Source: Caulobacter vibrioides OR37
GTDB lineage: Bacteria > Pseudomonadota > Alphaproteobacteria > Caulobacterales > Caulobacteraceae
DNA length: 64,000 bases
NCBI RefSeq assembly: GCF_000372645.1
Contig: NZ_APMP01000001.1
Span: 124,001-188,000, forward strand
Direction: 5' to 3'
In this document: positions 63,060 through 64,000 of the stretch, in pieces
Layout: the number at the start of each line of letters is the position of its first letter
How positions within the stretch are numbered: the stretch's first letter is position 1
Made by a program: the position numbers and the translations under genes
The notes under the pieces: model-generated
Databases searched by the model: none
Seen by the model: the letters and a program-made list of their open reading frames with translations, nothing else
Told to the model about the DNA's origin: nothing

Positions 63060-63827
63060 ATGTCTAACGATTTCACCGCCCGCCGCGCCGCTTTCCGGGC
63101 GCTCCACGCCGAGGGCTGCTTCGCCCTGCCCAATCCCTGGGACGTCGGAAGCGCTCTTCGGTTGGAGAAGATGGGCTTCAAGGCCCTGGCCTCGACCAGC
63201 GCGGGCGCGGCCTGGGCCTTGGGCAAGGACGACGGCCGGCTGAGCCGCGACGAGGTGCTGGCGCATCTTCGGACCCTGTGCGCGGCCACGAGTCTACCGG
63301 TCAATGCCGACTTCGAGAACGGCTTCTCCGACACCGCCGAGGGGGTTGCGCGAAACGTCGCGTTGGCGATCGAGACCGGCGTCGCGGGGGTCTCGATCGA
63401 GGACTGGTCCGGCGAGGCGCTGTACGATCTGCCGACGGCGGTCGAACGCTTGCGAGCCGCGCGGTCGGCCATCGACGCCTCCGGACAGGACGTGATGCTC
63501 GTGGGCCGGGCGGAAGGCTATCTGCGAGGTGATCGAGACCTGAACCGGATCCTTGAGCGCCTCAAGGCCTATGCGAACGCGGGCGCGGACTGCCTCTATG
63601 CGCCGGCGGTCGCGGAGGCCGATATGATCCGGGCCATTGTCCAGGCTGTCGCGCCCAAGCCCGTCAACGTTTTGCTTTGGGGACCGGACATGTCGCTTGA
63701 GAGCCTGGGCGCCTTGGGCGTGCGTCGCGCCAGCACCGGCGGCGCTTTGGCGGCCGCGGCGTGGGCTGGCTTCGACAGCGCGGCCAAGAGCCTCGCCGAG
63801 GTCGGGCGGCTGCCGCCGCGGCGATAG
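63060..63827 (+). CDS. isocitrate lyase/PEP mutase family protein
   Basis: 255-residue TIM-barrel enzyme of the PEP mutase/isocitrate lyase superfamily. Signatures: LPNPWDVGSALRLEKMGFKALASTSAG, the metal-binding region LPVNADFENGFSD, and GVSIEDWSG. The KKCGH-type isocitrate lyase motif is absent, so it is more likely an oxaloacetate/2,3-dimethylmalate-type lyase or a hydrolase. Substrate unknown. ATG 63060, 46 bases after comEC. Confidence 0.82.
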   Translation: MSNDFTARRAAFRALHAEGCFALPNPWDVGSALRLEKMGFKALASTSAGAAWALGKDDGRLSRDEVLAHLRTLCAATSLPVNADFENGFSDTAEGVARNVALAIETGVAGVSIEDWSGEALYDLPTAVERLRAARSAIDASGQDVMLVGRAEGYLRGDRDLNRILERLKAYANAGADCLYAPAVAEADMIRAIVQAVAPKPVNVLLWGPDMSLESLGALGVRRASTGGALAAAAWAGFDSAAKSLAEVGRLPPRR

Positions 63828-63854
63828 GGCGACAGCTTCAGGGTGTCCGGTCAT

Positions 63855-63868
63855 CCCCGCACGCGGGG
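63855..63868. other. short hairpin between the PEP mutase-family gene and lexA
   Basis: Six-bp stem CCCCGC/GCGGGG between two converging genes. No T-run on either strand, so it is at best a weak terminator. Confidence 0.3.
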
Positions 63869-63882
63869 ACGACCGCTCGGGA

Positions 63883-64000
63883 TCAGTGATAGCGACGGAT
63901 CAGGCCGACCAGCTTGCCCTGCACCTCGACCTGGTCGGGGCCGAAGATGCGCGTTTCGTATTTGGGGTTGGCCGCCTCCAGGGCGATCGAGCCGCCCTTC
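63883..64000 (-). CDS. lexA: LexA repressor, C-terminal end (partial)
   Basis: Minus-strand gene running off the right edge; stop TGA at 63883-63885. The last 38 residues include [17 protein letters not shown] and [12 protein letters not shown], matching the C-terminal S24 peptidase-like domain of LexA, with the catalytic lysine region near the edge not visible. LexA is the SOS repressor expected to bind the GAAC-N7-GAAC box before sidA in this same window. Confidence 0.9.
   Translation of the reverse strand, partial: KGGSIALEAANPKYETRIFGPDQVEVQGKLVGLIRRYH

Overview
The window is a stretch of alphaproteobacterial chromosome from Caulobacter or a very close relative. It is GC-rich with strong GC bias at third codon positions. 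The gene order tig-clpP-cicA-clpX-lon-hup, then nuo, then proS-lolC-lolD, sidA-dnaE, rpsB-tsf, a long envelope operon and lexA is the one known from Caulobacter crescentus. Family-specific genes point the same way: cicA, sidA, the site-2 protease mmpA, and lpxI instead of lpxH. I see no prophage, insertion sequence, CRISPR array, rRNA operon or replication origin. Almost all of it is core genome.

Layout. 1-6.6 kb is the proteostasis block: trigger factor (3' end), ClpP, the oppositely oriented HAD phosphatase CicA, ClpX, Lon and HU. 6.7-9.5 kb holds tRNA-Val, a family-4 glycosyltransferase, a luciferase-like oxidoreductase and two identical tandem tRNA-Asp genes. 9.8-25.6 kb is a complete 14-subunit NADH:quinone oxidoreductase operon (nuoA-N). 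It carries four extra small genes: an NTF2-like protein between nuoD and nuoE, two small membrane proteins between nuoE and nuoF, and a small lipoprotein between nuoH and nuoI. Most junctions overlap by 1-4 bases. birA, coaX and rnj follow without a break up to a terminator near 28.8 kb. 28.9-33.3 kb holds mce, a DUF1467 gene, a hairpin-rich intergenic region, and proS-lolC-lolD.

33.3-39 kb holds a nucleoside hydrolase (minus strand), an exact alphaproteobacterial LexA box, the 29-codon sidA gene for an SOS cell-division inhibitor, dnaE, and a second CicA-like HAD phosphatase. 39.2-54.1 kb runs rpsB-tsf (own promoter and terminator), then pyrH-frr-uppS-cdsA-dxr-mmpA-bamA-skp-lpxD-fabZ-lpxA-lpxI-lpxB. 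That block links ribosome recycling, isoprenoid and phospholipid precursors, outer-membrane protein assembly and lipid A synthesis. A membrane hybrid histidine kinase overlaps the end of lpxB convergently. Divergent from it lies a FliK-like/FlhB-C-like gene pair with a CtrA-like site in front. The last part holds gltA and gltX (minus strand), comEC, an isocitrate lyase/PEP mutase-family gene, and the 3' end of lexA.

Main points for a second look: the sidA gene with its LexA box, which is easily lost because it has only 29 codons; the four accessory genes inside the nuo operon; a 14-histidine insertion in NuoL; the FliK-like/FlhB-C-like pair; and the attenuator-like region before proS. Terminators, promoters and starts were judged by eye. 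No database search or alignment was possible, so family assignments rest on recognised motifs, lengths and gene order.
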